Counted from the stretch's first letter, positions 1-9,478 are shown. The stretch is 64,000 bases of DNA from Streptomyces hygroscopicus subsp. hygroscopicus (GCF_030269125.1 NZ_BSSM01000001.1:62001-126000); one strand, 5' to 3'. Numbers and translations: made by a program. Notes: generated from the sequence alone by a model not told the origin.

Positions 1-226
1 CGCCCACCGGACCGGACGCCCGGGAGAAGACCGTCGGTGCCCGCCGACGCCGAGGTCCGCGACCGGGCCGGCGCGTACATCGGCGAGCTGCTCGTGCGGA
101 CCGCCGGGGCGCCGCCACGGCAGCCCCGGCGGGGGCTCGCCCAGGGCAGCGACGAGACGCCGGTCCCCGCCGCCCGTCGATCAGGCGCCGGCCACCTCGC
201 CGACGGCCTCGCCCGCTACGGCACGC

Positions 227-1129
227 TCACGTCCGGGCCGCCGACCCCAGCGCCTCCAGCACCGGCCTGATCAGCGGATGTCCCTCCGCGCCCCGGCGCA
301 CCGCGGCGAAGACACGGCGGGTGGGGGCCACGCCGTCGACGGGCCGGACGATCACGTCGGTGAGGTCCATGCCGCGCAGGGCGGAGCGGGGCACGAGGGC
401 GACGCCCGCGTCGGCGGAGGCGAGGGCGACGACGGCGCGGAAGTCGTCGGAGGAGTGTTCGAGGCGGGGCTGGAAGCCGGCGCTCTCGCAGGCGAGGACG
501 ACGACGTCGTGGCAGGGGTTGCCGGGGTAGGGCCCGATCCAGGGGTCCTTCGCCAGCTCCGCGAGCGGGACCTCGGCCGAGCCGGCGAGGCGGTGGCCGA
601 CGGGGACGACGGCGTCGAACGGCTCGGCGTAGAGCGGGACATGGGTGAGACGGGGGTCGTCCGCGGGCGGTGCGCCCCGGTACTCGACGGCCACCGCCAC
701 GTCCACCTGCCGGTCGAGCACCATCGGCAGGCTGGCGTCGCCCTCCGCGTCCCGCACGCGGATGCGTATGCCGGGCGCGGTGGTGGCGAGGCGGGCCACG
801 GCGGGAGCCACGACCTGGGCGATGCCGGTCGCGAAGGCCGCCACGGTGACCGTGCCGGCCTCTCCCGAGCCGTACGCCGCGAGTTCCGCCTCGGCGCGCT
901 CCAGCTGGGCGAGGACCGCGTTGGTGTGGCCGAGCAGGATCTCCCCGGCCGGTGTGAGCCGTACGCCTTTGGCGCCCCGCTCGACGAGCCGGTGGCCGGT
1001 CTCCTGCTCCAGGGCCGTCAGCTGCTGGGAGACGGCCGAGGGGGTGAGATAGAGCGCGGCGGCCGCCGCGGTGACCGTGCGGTGGTCGGCCACCGCACGG
1101 AGGATGTGGAGCCGCCGTGCCTCGATCAT
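227..1129 (-). CDS. LysR-family transcriptional regulator
   Basis: A 300-aa DNA-binding regulator. Residues about 1-60 form the LysR winged helix-turn-helix (TVTAAAAALYLTPSAVSQQL), and about 90-295 the periplasmic-binding-like effector domain (VTVAAFATG...). Length matches the family. The ATG start lies 13 bases left of an 18-bp perfect palindrome, and a GATAAT hexamer and a G-run precede it. It lies 32 bases downstream of kbl on the same strand, so it could be transcribed with tdh-kbl or from its own promoter. The effector and target genes cannot be read from the sequence; control of the threonine-catabolic pair is only an inference from position. Confidence 0.9.
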   Translation of the reverse strand: MIEARRLHILRAVADHRTVTAAAAALYLTPSAVSQQLTALEQETGHRLVERGAKGVRLTPAGEILLGHTNAVLAQLERAEAELAAYGSGEAGTVTVAAFATGIAQVVAPAVARLATTAPGIRIRVRDAEGDASLPMVLDRQVDVAVAVEYRGAPPADDPRLTHVPLYAEPFDAVVPVGHRLAGSAEVPLAELAKDPWIGPYPGNPCHDVVVLACESAGFQPRLEHSSDDFRAVVALASADAGVALVPRSALRGMDLTDVIVRPVDGVAPTRRVFAAVRRGAEGHPLIRPVLEALGSAART

Positions 1130-1142
1130 GCCCCCGATTATC

Positions 1143-1160
1143 CCAGGCGATATCGCCTGG
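1143..1160. promoter_or_regulatory. 18-bp perfect palindrome upstream of the LysR gene
   Basis: CCAGGCGATATCGCCTGG is a perfect 18-bp dyad with no spacer. It fills the gap between the kbl stop codon and the LysR start. LysR proteins often bind dyads next to their own promoters, so an autoregulatory operator is the likeliest reading. It has no loop or T-run, so it is a poor terminator. Confidence 0.5.
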
Positions 1161-2354
1161 TCAGGCCCCCAGCTCCGCGCGCGCCGCGACGAAGGCGTCC
1201 ACCGCGCGGTCGACGTCCGCCGTGGAGTGCGCGGCGGACAACTGGACGCGGATGCGGGCCTGGTCCTGCGGGACGACCGGGTAGGAGAACCCGATCACGT
1301 ACACGCCCCGCTCCAGGAGCAGCTCGGCCATGCGGCCCGCCTTCGCCGCGTCACCGATCATCACGGGGGCGATGGCGTGGTCGCCGGGGAGGATGTCGAA
1401 GCCCTCCTCGGTCATCCGGGAGCGGAACAGCGCGGTGTTCTCGGCGAGCCGCACCCGCAGGTCGTCGGCGGACTCCAGCAGGTCGAGGACCTTGAGGGAG
1501 GCGGCGGCGATCACCGGGGCGAGGGTGTTGGAGAACAGGTACGGGCGGGACCGCTGGCGCAGCAGGGCGACGATCTCGGCGCGCGCGGCGACGTAGCCGC
1601 CGGAGGCGCCGCCGAGGGCCTTGCCGAGGGTGCCGGTGATGATGTCCACGCGGTCCGTCACGCCGTGCAGCTCGGGGGTGCCGCGGCCGGAGGGGCCGAC
1701 GAAGCCGACGGCGTGCGAGTCGTCGACCATGACCATCGCGTCGTAGCGGTCGGCGAGGTCGCAGATCTCGCGCAGCGGGGCGACGTAGCCGTCCATGGAG
1801 AACACGCCGTCGGTGACGATCAGCCGCCGCCGGGCGCCGGACGCCTCCTTGAGCTGCTTCTCCAGGTCGGCGAGGTCGCGGTTGGCGTACCGGAGGCGGC
1901 GGGCCTTGGACAGCCGGATGCCGTCGATGATGGAGGCGTGGTTGAGGGCGTCGGAGATCACCGCGTCCTCCTCGCCGAGCAGGGTCTCGAAGACACCGCC
2001 GTTGGCGTCGAAGCAGGAGGAGTAGAGGATCGTGTCCTCCTGGCCGAGGAACGCGGACAGGCGCGCCTCCAGCTCCTTGTGCACCTCCTGGGTGCCGCAG
2101 ATGAAGCGCACGGAGGCCATGCCGTAGCCCCAGCGGTCCAGGGCCTCGTGGGCGGCGGCGATCACCTCGGGGTGGTCGGCGAGGCCGAGGTAGTTGTTGG
2201 CGCAGAAGTTGAGGACCTCGCCGGGGCGGCCGCCGGCGGTGACCTCGACGGTCGCGGACTGGGGGCTGCCGATGACCCGTTCGGGCTTGTGCAGCCCGGC
2301 GGCGCGGATCTCGTCGAGGGTGGCGCGCAGGTCGTCGCGGACGGTGTCGAACAT
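1161..2354 (-). CDS. kbl: 2-amino-3-ketobutyrate CoA ligase (glycine C-acetyltransferase)
   Basis: A 397-aa PLP enzyme of the alpha-oxoamine synthase family. It cleaves 2-amino-3-ketobutyrate with CoA into glycine and acetyl-CoA, the second step of threonine degradation. Visible family signatures are [10 protein letters not shown] near residue 50, the substrate/PLP segment [18 protein letters not shown] near 210, and the PLP-lysine region [14 protein letters not shown] near 240. Length is the family norm. The ATG start begins [16 protein letters not shown], with AGGAGCT just upstream as ribosome-binding site. It follows tdh by 47 bases on the same strand, the conserved tdh-kbl arrangement. 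Confidence 0.96.
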   Translation of the reverse strand: MFDTVRDDLRATLDEIRAAGLHKPERVIGSPQSATVEVTAGGRPGEVLNFCANNYLGLADHPEVIAAAHEALDRWGYGMASVRFICGTQEVHKELEARLSAFLGQEDTILYSSCFDANGGVFETLLGEEDAVISDALNHASIIDGIRLSKARRLRYANRDLADLEKQLKEASGARRRLIVTDGVFSMDGYVAPLREICDLADRYDAMVMVDDSHAVGFVGPSGRGTPELHGVTDRVDIITGTLGKALGGASGGYVAARAEIVALLRQRSRPYLFSNTLAPVIAAASLKVLDLLESADDLRVRLAENTALFRSRMTEEGFDILPGDHAIAPVMIGDAAKAGRMAELLLERGVYVIGFSYPVVPQDQARIRVQLSAAHSTADVDRAVDAFVAARAELGA

Positions 2355-2401
2355 GACGGAAGCTCCTAGGTGATGCGGTTGGCGTACGCCTGGCGGATGG
2401 C

Positions 2402-3430
2402 TCACGCGGTCCAGTCGAGGATGATCTTGCCGCCCCTGCCGCTCGCGGCGTCCGCGAAGGCCGCCTCGAAGTCGCGGTAGCCGTACCGGCCGGTGATCAC
2501 GGGGGCGAGGTCGAGGCCGCCCTCCAGCAGCACCGACATCGCGTACCAGGTCTCGAACATCTCCCGGCCGTAGATGCCCTTGATCGTGATCATCGAGGTG
2601 ACGACGCGGGCCCAGTCGACGGGGAACTCCTCGGACGGCAGGCCGAGCATGGCGATGCGGCCGCCGTGCGTCATGTTGGCGATCATGTCGCGCATGGCCT
2701 CGGGACGGCCGGACATCTCCAGCCCGATGTCGAAGCCCTCGCGCAGCCCCAGCTCCCGCTGTCCGTCGGCGATGGTGGCCTCGGCGACGTTCAGCGCGAG
2801 GCTCACGCCGATCTTGCGGGCCAGCTCCAGGCGCTCCTCGCTGACGTCGGTGACGACGACGTTGCGGGCGCCCGCGTGCCGGGCGACGGCGGCGGCCATC
2901 AGGCCGATCGGGCCCGCCCCGGTGATCAGGACGTCCTCGCCGACCAGCGGGAAGGACAGCGCGGTGTGCACGGCGTTGCCGAACGGGTCGAAGATCGCGG
3001 CGACATCGAGGTCGACCGGGACGCGGTGCACCCAGACGTTGGTCGCGGGCAGGGCGACGTACTCGGCGAACGCGCCGTCGCGTCCCACGCCGAGGCCGAC
3101 GGTGGCGCGGCACAGATGGCGGCGCCCGGCCAGGCAGTTGCGGCACTTGCCGCACACCAGGTGGCCCTCGCCGCTGACCCGGTCGCCGACGCCGACGTCC
3201 GTGACGTCCCGGCCGACCGCCACGACCTCGCCGACGAACTCGTGCCCGACCACCAGCGGGGTGCTGATCGCCTGCCGCGCCCAGCCGTCCCAGGCCCGGA
3301 TGTGCAGGTCGGTGCCGCAGATGCCGGTCCGCAGGACCTTGATCAGTACGTCGCCCGGCCCCATCACGGGCTCCGGGACGTCCGTCAGCCAGAGTCCGGG
3401 CTCCGCCTTGTCCTTGACCAGCGCCTTCAC
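2402..3430 (-). CDS. tdh: L-threonine 3-dehydrogenase
   Basis: A 342-aa zinc medium-chain dehydrogenase that oxidises L-threonine to 2-amino-3-ketobutyrate with NAD. The GTG start giving [12 protein letters not shown] was chosen because upstream residues lack family similarity and this gives the usual length. Visible motifs are the catalytic zinc region [16 protein letters not shown] (about 40) and GHEFVGEV (about 65), the structural zinc cysteines [15 protein letters not shown] (about 95-109), and the Rossmann loop [19 protein letters not shown] (about 170-188). It is first in the leftward tdh-kbl(-LysR) run. The 175 bases to its right should hold the promoter. Confidence 0.95.
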   Translation of the reverse strand: MKALVKDKAEPGLWLTDVPEPVMGPGDVLIKVLRTGICGTDLHIRAWDGWARQAISTPLVVGHEFVGEVVAVGRDVTDVGVGDRVSGEGHLVCGKCRNCLAGRRHLCRATVGLGVGRDGAFAEYVALPATNVWVHRVPVDLDVAAIFDPFGNAVHTALSFPLVGEDVLITGAGPIGLMAAAVARHAGARNVVVTDVSEERLELARKIGVSLALNVAEATIADGQRELGLREGFDIGLEMSGRPEAMRDMIANMTHGGRIAMLGLPSEEFPVDWARVVTSMITIKGIYGREMFETWYAMSVLLEGGLDLAPVITGRYGYRDFEAAFADAASGRGGKIILDWTA

Positions 3431-3605
3431 GCGTGCGGCTCCTGTGGGTGAGGTCCCGGAAACGGGCATGCCGAAGCGCCCGCACCGGGTCAGAGGGGTG
3501 GAATCACCCTGCAATCTGCCCTACGCGCGGGCCGGGGTCCATCGAGCTTTTCTTAACCGCCGCCTCAGCTTTCCTTCAGGCCCCACCCGTCACATGAGCC
3601 GGCTG

Positions 3606-4181
3606 TCAGATGGGCAGCCCGTCCCGCGCGCTCCGTTCGATGCGGACGACGAGTTCGGCGGCGAGCGCCTTGATGGTCTCCAGGCCCTCCCGGCCCCAGG
3701 CGCGCGGCCCGGTGTCGGCGGCGCACACGGTGCCGAGCGCCATTCCGGTGCCGTCCAGGAGCGGGGCGCCGAGGTAGGAGTGGATGCCGTACTCGTCCAC
3801 GACCGGATTGCCCGCGAACCGCGGATAGTCGCGCACGTCCTCCAGGACCAGCGCCTTGCGGCGGACCACCGCATGGGGGCAGAACCCGTGGTCGCGGGGC
3901 AGCGTCCGGCCCCACTCCGCCCTGCCGCCGTCCTCCCGCAGGACGGGCGCGACGGCCGGGACGCGCAGCCCCGCGAAGAACTGCCGTTCCTCGCCGATGA
4001 AGTTGACCATGGCGTACGGCGCGCCGGTGAGCAGGGCGAGATGGTCCGCGAAGGCGTCGAGCGCGGGTTCGGGACGCTCGCCGAGGCCGAGCGCCCGCAG
4101 CCGCCGGACGCGGGCGGGGGCCTCCTTGTCCTCGGGGGTGAGCAGCAGACCGCGGACCGGCCGGGGCGGCTCGTAGCTCAT
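3606..4181 (-). CDS. GAF-domain protein next to the conservon
   Basis: A 191-aa cytoplasmic protein with one GAF domain covering about residues 50-185 (YAMVNFIGEERQFFAGL ... HGFCPHAVV ... VDEYGIHSYLGAPL). This layout is typical of stand-alone GAF sensors that bind small ligands or report redox state; one cysteine lies in GFCPHA and another in GTVCAAD. The ATG start MSYEPPRPVR was chosen because earlier codons are low-complexity Arg/Pro. It sits 62 bases downstream of cvnD on the same strand and is probably co-transcribed, acting as an accessory input to the conservon. The ligand is not determinable. Confidence 0.8.
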   Translation of the reverse strand: MSYEPPRPVRGLLLTPEDKEAPARVRRLRALGLGERPEPALDAFADHLALLTGAPYAMVNFIGEERQFFAGLRVPAVAPVLREDGGRAEWGRTLPRDHGFCPHAVVRRKALVLEDVRDYPRFAGNPVVDEYGIHSYLGAPLLDGTGMALGTVCAADTGPRAWGREGLETIKALAAELVVRIERSARDGLPI

Positions 4182-4243
4182 GGCCGGGCTCCGTCGCTGT
4201 GCGGGGACCTCATCTGGGGAACTCCGTGGGCGGTCGGGCGGGA

Positions 4244-4846
4244 TCACCGGTGCGCGGCGCCGTGGCTCGACGCCGGTTGCGGGGTGTGGGCGAGCAGATG
4301 GCGCACGAGGGCGAGCAGGGTCTGCACCCCCGAGCTGGAGATCCGGGCGTCGCAGCGCACGACCGGGACCTCGGGGTCGAGATCGATGGCGGCGCGCACC
4401 TCCTCGGTGCCGTAGCGGTGGCCGCCGTCGAACTCGTTGACGGCGACGATGAAGCCGAGTCCGCGTTCCTCGAAGAAGTCCACGGCGGCGAAGCAGTCCT
4501 GGAGCCGGCGGGTGTCGGCGAGGACGACCGCGCCGAGCGCGCCCTCGGACAGCTCGTCCCACATGAACCAGAACCGCTCCTGTCCGGGGGTGCCGAACAG
4601 GTACAGCACATGGTCCGGATCGAGGGAGATCCGGCCGAAGTCCATGGCGACCGTGGTCTCCGTCTTGTCCTCGACGCCCTCGAGGCTGTCGGTCGCGGCA
4701 CTGACCGTGGTGAGCAGCTCCTCCGTGCTCAGCGGGGCGATCTCGCTGACCGCGCCCACGAAGGTGGTCTTGCCCACCCCGAACCCGCCCGCCACGAGGA
4801 TCTTGAGCGCGGTGGGGAACGGGTCAGAGCTGTCGTCGTAGTCCAT
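4244..4846 (-). CDS. cvnD: Conservon GTPase-like ATP/GTP-binding protein
   Basis: A 200-aa small GTPase-like protein, fourth component of a Streptomyces conservon. The P-loop GGFGVGKTTFVGAVSE lies at about 20-35, the switch region carries FGTPGQERFWFMW instead of the usual DxxG context, and AVNEFDGG (about 138) is the base-recognition-like motif. In studied conservons these proteins associate at the membrane with CvnA, CvnB and CvnC in a G-protein-like signalling complex. The gene overlaps the end of cvnC by 23 bases, indicating translational coupling. Confidence 0.92.
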   Translation of the reverse strand: MDYDDSSDPFPTALKILVAGGFGVGKTTFVGAVSEIAPLSTEELLTTVSAATDSLEGVEDKTETTVAMDFGRISLDPDHVLYLFGTPGQERFWFMWDELSEGALGAVVLADTRRLQDCFAAVDFFEERGLGFIVAVNEFDGGHRYGTEEVRAAIDLDPEVPVVRCDARISSSGVQTLLALVRHLLAHTPQPASSHGAAHR

Positions 4847-5201
4847 CGAGCACTGCCTCCAGCAGGGACCGGTCGGTGGGAGTGTGGTGGAACGCGGGGG
4901 GCTTGGTGGTGAGCGCCCCGCAGTCGACCAGGTCCGCGAGCAGGACCTTGGTGACCACGGCGGGCAGTGCGAGGTGCGCGGCGACCTCGGCGACCGAGAC
5001 GGGTGCCCGGCACAGGTCGAGCGCCTGGGCGTGCTCGGGGCCGAGGTAGCCGAGTGGGGTGACCCCGGTGGCCATCACCTGCGAGATCAGGTCGAGCGCG
5101 ACGCTGGGTTCGGTGCGGCCGTCGCTGACCGTGAACGGGCGCACCAGCCGTCCGGCCGCGGCGTCCAGCCAGGGCCCGTCGCCGGCCGCGGCCACGCTCA
5201 A
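4824..5201 (-). CDS. cvnC: Conservon DUF742 protein
   Basis: A 125-aa DUF742 protein with the typical WLDAAAGRLVRPFTVSDGRT beginning, the ISQVMATGVTPLGYLGPEH centre and a winged-helix-like middle (SVAEVAAHLALPAVVTKVLLADLVDCG). The start is inferred as TTG overlapping the cvnB stop (TTGA), which fits tight coupling; a GTG six bases further in is an alternative. Third gene of the cvnA-B-C-D operon. The family's biochemical role is not established. Confidence 0.88.
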   Translation of the reverse strand: MSVAAAGDGPWLDAAAGRLVRPFTVSDGRTEPSVALDLISQVMATGVTPLGYLGPEHAQALDLCRAPVSVAEVAAHLALPAVVTKVLLADLVDCGALTTKPPAFHHTPTDRSLLEAVLDGLRRQL

Positions 5202-5632
5202 TGCCCCGGCGCCGTGGGTCCGACGGCGTGGTGCCGGGGGGCGGTGACCAGATAGGGGCGGACGCTCTTGACCAGCATCGCCATCTCGTATCCGAGCACG
5301 GCCGCGTCGGCCTCGCGGCCCGCCAGCACGGCGAGACAGGTGCCGGAACCGGCGGTGGTGACGAACAGCAGGGTCGAGGCGAGTTCCACCACGACCTGCC
5401 GTACGTCGCCGCCGTCCCCGAACCGGACGCCCGCGCTGCGGCCGAGCGAGTACAGGCCGGAGGCGAGGGCGGCCATGTGGTCGGCGCTGTCGGGGTCGAG
5501 GCCGTGCACGGACTTGACCAGCCCGTCGCAGGACAGGAGCACCGCGCTGCTGGTGTGCGGCACGCGCTGCACGAGGCCGCTGAGCAGCCAGTCGAGGTCG
5601 GATGCGTGAGCGGTCGGCGCATCGCTCGCCAT
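5198..5632 (-). CDS. cvnB: Conservon roadblock/LC7-domain protein
   Basis: A 144-aa single-domain roadblock/LC7 protein (DLDWLLSGLVQRVPHTSSAV at the start, then SCDGLVKSVHGLDPDSADHMAALASGL), as expected for CvnB, a MglB-like partner or regulator of the CvnD GTPase. It lies 72 bases downstream of cvnA and overlaps cvnC by 4 bases. The ATG start is preceded by AAGGAGT on the coding strand, a good ribosome-binding site. Confidence 0.92.
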   Translation of the reverse strand: MASDAPTAHASDLDWLLSGLVQRVPHTSSAVLLSCDGLVKSVHGLDPDSADHMAALASGLYSLGRSAGVRFGDGGDVRQVVVELASTLLFVTTAGSGTCLAVLAGREADAAVLGYEMAMLVKSVRPYLVTAPRHHAVGPTAPGH

Positions 5633-5704
5633 GGTGGATCGACTCCTTGGGGTACGAAGGTCTTCGGGAGTGCCGGGGTCGGTGGTACGACGCCCGTACG
5701 GGGG

Positions 5705-7582
5705 TCAGCCGGCCGGTGCGCTTCCCTCGGTCGGGCCGGCGGGCCGGGGCGGGTGTTCGGTGCGGGCGTGCTCCACGTGGCCCTGTGCGGGCGGTCGTTG
5801 GTGACCGTCCCGCTCCGGGTGGACGACGCGGACGCCTGCGGGCTCGGCGCCCGGGAGGGCGGCGGGCCACGCGTGCCCGCCGTTCGACTGCCGCGCCTGC
5901 CTGGGCTGTTGCGCCTCGGCGAGGCCGATCCCGCGCTGGAAGGCGGCCATCAGTCCGGGGTCGTGGCCCCCGAGGGTGTCGCCGTCCTGGCGAGGTGCGG
6001 GGCCGCCGCGGAGCTGGGGGACGAGGTTCTCCTGGGCGCGGCGGCGCGGCAGCCGGGGTTTGGCCGGGGTGCCGCGCACGGTGTCGGCGCGCGGGGCGGG
6101 CAGGACGCCCTCGTGCTCCTCGACCGCCGCCCGGTGGCGGGCCCGGATGCCGGGCGCGGCCTCGGCGGGGGTGGGGCGTTCGTGGTGGGCACCGCGCACG
6201 GGGGGCGGGGGCGGAGCCTCGCCAGGGCTGCCCTCCTCATGCCCCCGGGCGCCGGTCTCGACGAGGTCCGTCCGCGCGTCCCTCGCGGATACCGGGGTTT
6301 CCCTCGCCTGCGCGGTCAGGGCCGGTGGCACGGAGGGGGTGAAGACCGGGAGCCGTTCCCGCGGCGCCGCGGGCGCGGGCGCGCCCAGCAGGGCCTGGGG
6401 TAGGACGAGTACGGCCTGGACGCCGCCGTAGATGTTGCCCTGCAGCCGTACGCCGATGCCGTGGCGGCGGGCCAACTGGGAGACGACGTAGAGACCGATG
6501 CGGCCGTCGGCCAGCAGGCTGGCGACGTTGACCTGGTCGGGGTCGGCCAACAGGGCGTTCATCCGGTCCTGTTCGCCGAGGGGCATGCCGAGTCCGCGGT
6601 CCTCGACCTCGACGGCGAGTCCGGAGGTGACGAGGTTGGCGCGCAGCAGCACCTGGGTCCCCGGGGCGGAGAACACCGTGGCGTTCTCGACGAGTTCGGC
6701 GAGCAGGTGGATGACGTCGGCGACGGCGTGGCCGCGCAGTTCGCCGTCGATCGGGGGCACCAGCCTGACCCGGGAGTACTGCTCGACCTCGGCGATGGCG
6801 GAGCGCAGCACCTCGGTCATGCTCACCGGGTTGCTCCACTGGCGCCGGGAGACGGCGCCGCCGAGCACGGCGAGGTTCTCGGCGTGCCGCCGGATGCGGG
6901 TGGCCAGGTGGTCCACGTGGAAGAGGCCCTTGAGCAGGTCGGGGTCCTCGATCTCGTGTTCCAGGTCGTCCAGGATCGAGATCTCGCGGTGCACGAGGGA
7001 CTGGAGCCGGCGCGCGAGGTTCACGAAGACCTCGAGCTTCTGCTCGCTGCCCGCGTGGCTGGAGAGCTGGGCGGCCCGCACGACGGCGGTGACGGCGCCG
7101 TCGTGCGCGCGGGCCAGGTCGGCGGCGAGCAGTTCGAAGTCGTCGGCATCGGTGGGCGGCCGACGCCGCGACGAGGGCCGCGGGGGTTCCTCCCCCCGGC
7201 GCAGGGCGTCGACGAGTTCGTGCAGGTCGGCCTCGCCGCGGGCGGCGGTGCGGCGCAGGGCGTCGACGCGGTCGGCGACGGCGCGGGCGGCGCGGTCGGC
7301 GGCCACCGCGGCGATCAGGATGCCGGCGACGGTCACGGTCACCGCGCCGCCGAGCACGGCCCACAGGACGGGGCCGGTGCGGGCGCCGGTGGAGCGGACG
7401 GTGAACAGGACCGCGGCGGTGGCGGCGAGGGCGACCGCGAGCGGCGGCAGCACGGCGAGCCGCATGAGGTGGGGCCGTATGTGCGTCTCGGGCAGTGCGG
7501 GAGCGGGTCGGGCGACCGGCCGCCCGTGCCGCCCGCCCTCCCGGCGGTCGGCACGGGCGGCCGGTGCGCGAAGGTGAGACAT
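5705..7582 (-). CDS. cvnA: Conservon sensor histidine-kinase-like protein
   Basis: A 625-aa membrane sensor. Two transmembrane segments lie at about residues 40-62 and 72-95, followed by a coiled dimerisation/H-box-like helix pair (EQKLEVFVNLARRLQSLVHRE ...) and an HATPase_c domain with N box LAELVENATVFSAPG and G boxes EVEDRGLGMPLGEQ and GRIGLYVVSQLARRHG. The last ~200 residues are Pro/Arg/Ala-rich and look disordered. No clear phospho-accepting histidine context is visible, as is common for CvnA. The ATG start has GAGGA six bases upstream. It heads the cvnA-B-C-D-GAF operon. Confidence 0.93.
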   Translation of the reverse strand: MSHLRAPAARADRREGGRHGRPVARPAPALPETHIRPHLMRLAVLPPLAVALAATAAVLFTVRSTGARTGPVLWAVLGGAVTVTVAGILIAAVAADRAARAVADRVDALRRTAARGEADLHELVDALRRGEEPPRPSSRRRPPTDADDFELLAADLARAHDGAVTAVVRAAQLSSHAGSEQKLEVFVNLARRLQSLVHREISILDDLEHEIEDPDLLKGLFHVDHLATRIRRHAENLAVLGGAVSRRQWSNPVSMTEVLRSAIAEVEQYSRVRLVPPIDGELRGHAVADVIHLLAELVENATVFSAPGTQVLLRANLVTSGLAVEVEDRGLGMPLGEQDRMNALLADPDQVNVASLLADGRIGLYVVSQLARRHGIGVRLQGNIYGGVQAVLVLPQALLGAPAPAAPRERLPVFTPSVPPALTAQARETPVSARDARTDLVETGARGHEEGSPGEAPPPPPVRGAHHERPTPAEAAPGIRARHRAAVEEHEGVLPAPRADTVRGTPAKPRLPRRRAQENLVPQLRGGPAPRQDGDTLGGHDPGLMAAFQRGIGLAEAQQPRQARQSNGGHAWPAALPGAEPAGVRVVHPERDGHQRPPAQGHVEHARTEHPPRPAGPTEGSAPAG

Positions 7583-7980
7583 CTGCGTCCTCGTACTGGT
7601 CCGTCGGGCCTGGGTCGGACACTCACGGTAGTCGCCTCCGTCTCACACGTGAGGGCAGTTGCCAAACTCCCCCACAAAGCGTCCCGCTCTGGTATGAGGC
7701 CCCGTACGAAAGACCGATGTCCGGGCCGGCCTGCTTCGACCGTCCCGAAAAAGATCGATAACGCCCGATCAAAAGCGGTCAGAAAGCACGAGCGAGTCGA
7801 GGAGGCGCCGCCCCGCCCCCGATCCCGTCTCCGGCCCGGTCCACAGCACTTGTCCCCCTGTCACGCGCCGCGCCCCCGCACTCCTGACGCCTTCCGGATG
7901 TCACGGAGAGTGCTTCTCTGGCCTTGGGCAGGCGCTCTGACCTTGCGGCAGGCGCCGATCCGGAACGGGGCGAAAACGCC
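7583..7980. other. Intergenic region holding the cvnA promoter
   Basis: This 398-base stretch separates cvnA from the hydrolase gene to its right; both point left. Base composition falls locally (for example around 7740-7790), as expected of promoter DNA. I see no credible coding frame, no strong hairpin and no recognisable regulator box, so the cvnA promoter presumably lies in the left part. Confidence 0.4.
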
Positions 7981-9147
7981 TCAGCCACGCTTCGGCGGCT
8001 CCGCGACCAGGGCGCCGACCGATCCCCAGGTGCGGCGGACCTCGCCGGACACGCCCCGCCACCACGCCTCGGCCGGGAGCTTGCCGGCGGGCTCGAAGGG
8101 CTCGCCGGGGTGGGGCAGGGCCACGGCCTGGCCGGCTTCCTCGGCCGCCTCCTTCGTCCACTCCCCCGGCTCGGCCCACGCGTGCGGGGCCAGGTTGAAG
8201 GTGCCCCAGTGGATCGGCAGGAGGACACCGTGCGGGGCGCCGCCCTGGAGGTCCAGGTGGGCGCGCAGGCCCTCGTCGGGACGCATGTGGATGTCCGGCC
8301 AGAACTCGCTGTACGCCCCGATCTGCACCATCGTGGCGTCGAACGGGCCGTGGGCGGCGCCGATGTCCTTGAAGCCCTCGAAGTAGCCGGTGTCGCCGCT
8401 GTGGTAGATCCGGTGCTCCTCGCCGGCGACGGCCCAGGAGGCCCACAGGGTGTGCTGGGTGTTGCGCAGCCCGCGACCGCAGAAGTGGCGGGCCGGGGTG
8501 GCGGTCAGGGTGAGCCCGCCGACCCGGGTCGACTCGTGCCAGTCGAGTTCGCGCAGCCGGTCCGGGGAGACCCCCCAGTGCTCCAGGTGGGCGCCGACAC
8601 CGAGCGGCACGGCGAAGAGGGTGTCGGTGCCGGCGAGCGCCTTGACCGTGGGCAGGTCGAGGTGGTCGTAGTGGTCGCGGGAGATCACCACCACGTCGAC
8701 CTCGCCGAGCGCGGCGAGCGGCAGCGGCACGGGGTGCAGCCGCTTGGGCCCGGCGAACGGGAACGGGGAACAGCGCTCGCCCCACACCGGGTCGAACAGC
8801 ACCCGCCGGCCGTCGATCTCGGCGAGCACGCTGGAGTGTCCCATCCAGGTCAGCCGCAGGCCGGTGGCGGGCGGCTTGGCGAGGTCGGCGAAGGTCGTGG
8901 GGTGCACCGGGACCGTGCCCCGGGGCGCGCGCAGCGGCCGGGTCTCCTTGTCGAAGAAGACCTTCGCGAAGTCCAGTGCCGAGCCAGAGGGGCGGGTGCG
9001 CGCGGCGCCGCCGGGGTTCTGGAAGACGCCGTCCCTGAAGTGCGGGGAGCGGCGGATGCGGGCCAGGCGCTCACCGCCCGGGTCCACCCCGAAGGCCGCC
9101 GGGCGCGGCACACGGGGCCCTGGGGTCGAGGAACGCGGACCGGTCAC
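7981..9147 (-). CDS. Metallo-beta-lactamase-fold hydrolase (NAPE-PLD/UlaG-like)
   Basis: A 388-aa predicted zinc hydrolase. The MBL metal motif HYDHLD occurs near residue 180, the upstream TWMGHSSVLAEIDGRRVLFD strand (about 115-135) is typical of the NAPE-phospholipase D/UlaG branch, and further ligands are likely in PARHFCGRG, YHSGDTGYF and PIHWGTFNL. The GTG start at 9147 was chosen because CGGGAGG lies five bases upstream and the protein then begins with the family's basic N-terminus. The substrate is unknown; related enzymes act on phosphodiesters or lactones. The gene is monocistronic. Confidence 0.88.
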   Translation of the reverse strand: MTGPRSSTPGPRVPRPAAFGVDPGGERLARIRRSPHFRDGVFQNPGGAARTRPSGSALDFAKVFFDKETRPLRAPRGTVPVHPTTFADLAKPPATGLRLTWMGHSSVLAEIDGRRVLFDPVWGERCSPFPFAGPKRLHPVPLPLAALGEVDVVVISRDHYDHLDLPTVKALAGTDTLFAVPLGVGAHLEHWGVSPDRLRELDWHESTRVGGLTLTATPARHFCGRGLRNTQHTLWASWAVAGEEHRIYHSGDTGYFEGFKDIGAAHGPFDATMVQIGAYSEFWPDIHMRPDEGLRAHLDLQGGAPHGVLLPIHWGTFNLAPHAWAEPGEWTKEAAEEAGQAVALPHPGEPFEPAGKLPAEAWWRGVSGEVRRTWGSVGALVAEPPKRG

Positions 9148-9288
9148 GGTACCTCCCGGTGGAGTGGTGGGCCCTCCATTATGGTCGGCGCCCCGAACGG
9201 TCCGGACAGGGACGGGGAAGACCCCGGCGTCACTGAATCCCCGTTCGGCGCTTCGGGAGTCCGCGCATCCGGCCGGACACCGACCCGG

Positions 9289-9478
9289 GGCACGGCGCTG
9301 CGCGAACCCGCCCTGCGCGAGGTCACCCGGGACCTGGACCACCGATGGAAGACGGCCCTCACCGAGGGCGTCACCGCCGGCGAGTTCACCTGCCCCGCCC
9401 CCGGCCACCGCCCCGCGCCCGACCGCCCTCCTCGACGGCCTCGCCGTCCAACACCGGGTGTGCGGCCGGGGGACGTGA
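9289..9478 (+). pseudogene. Remnant of a TetR-family regulator C-terminus
   Basis: One forward frame reads ALREVTRDLDHRWKTALTEG then VTAGEFTCPAPG; after a frame change it continues TALLDGLAVQHRVCGRGT and stops. This matches the C-terminal ligand-domain pattern of many Streptomyces TetR proteins (W..AL..GV.AGEF.C.DP...R.TALLDGLAVQ) as I know the family. There is no DNA-binding half and no intact frame, so it is a decayed fragment. The assignment rests on pattern recall. Confidence 0.5.

Noticed and set aside
1..226. A forward open frame with AYIGELLVR at the left edge.
   Set aside because: Truncated context, no ribosome-binding site and Arg/Pro-rich after residue 30; it may be decayed coding DNA but cannot be assigned.
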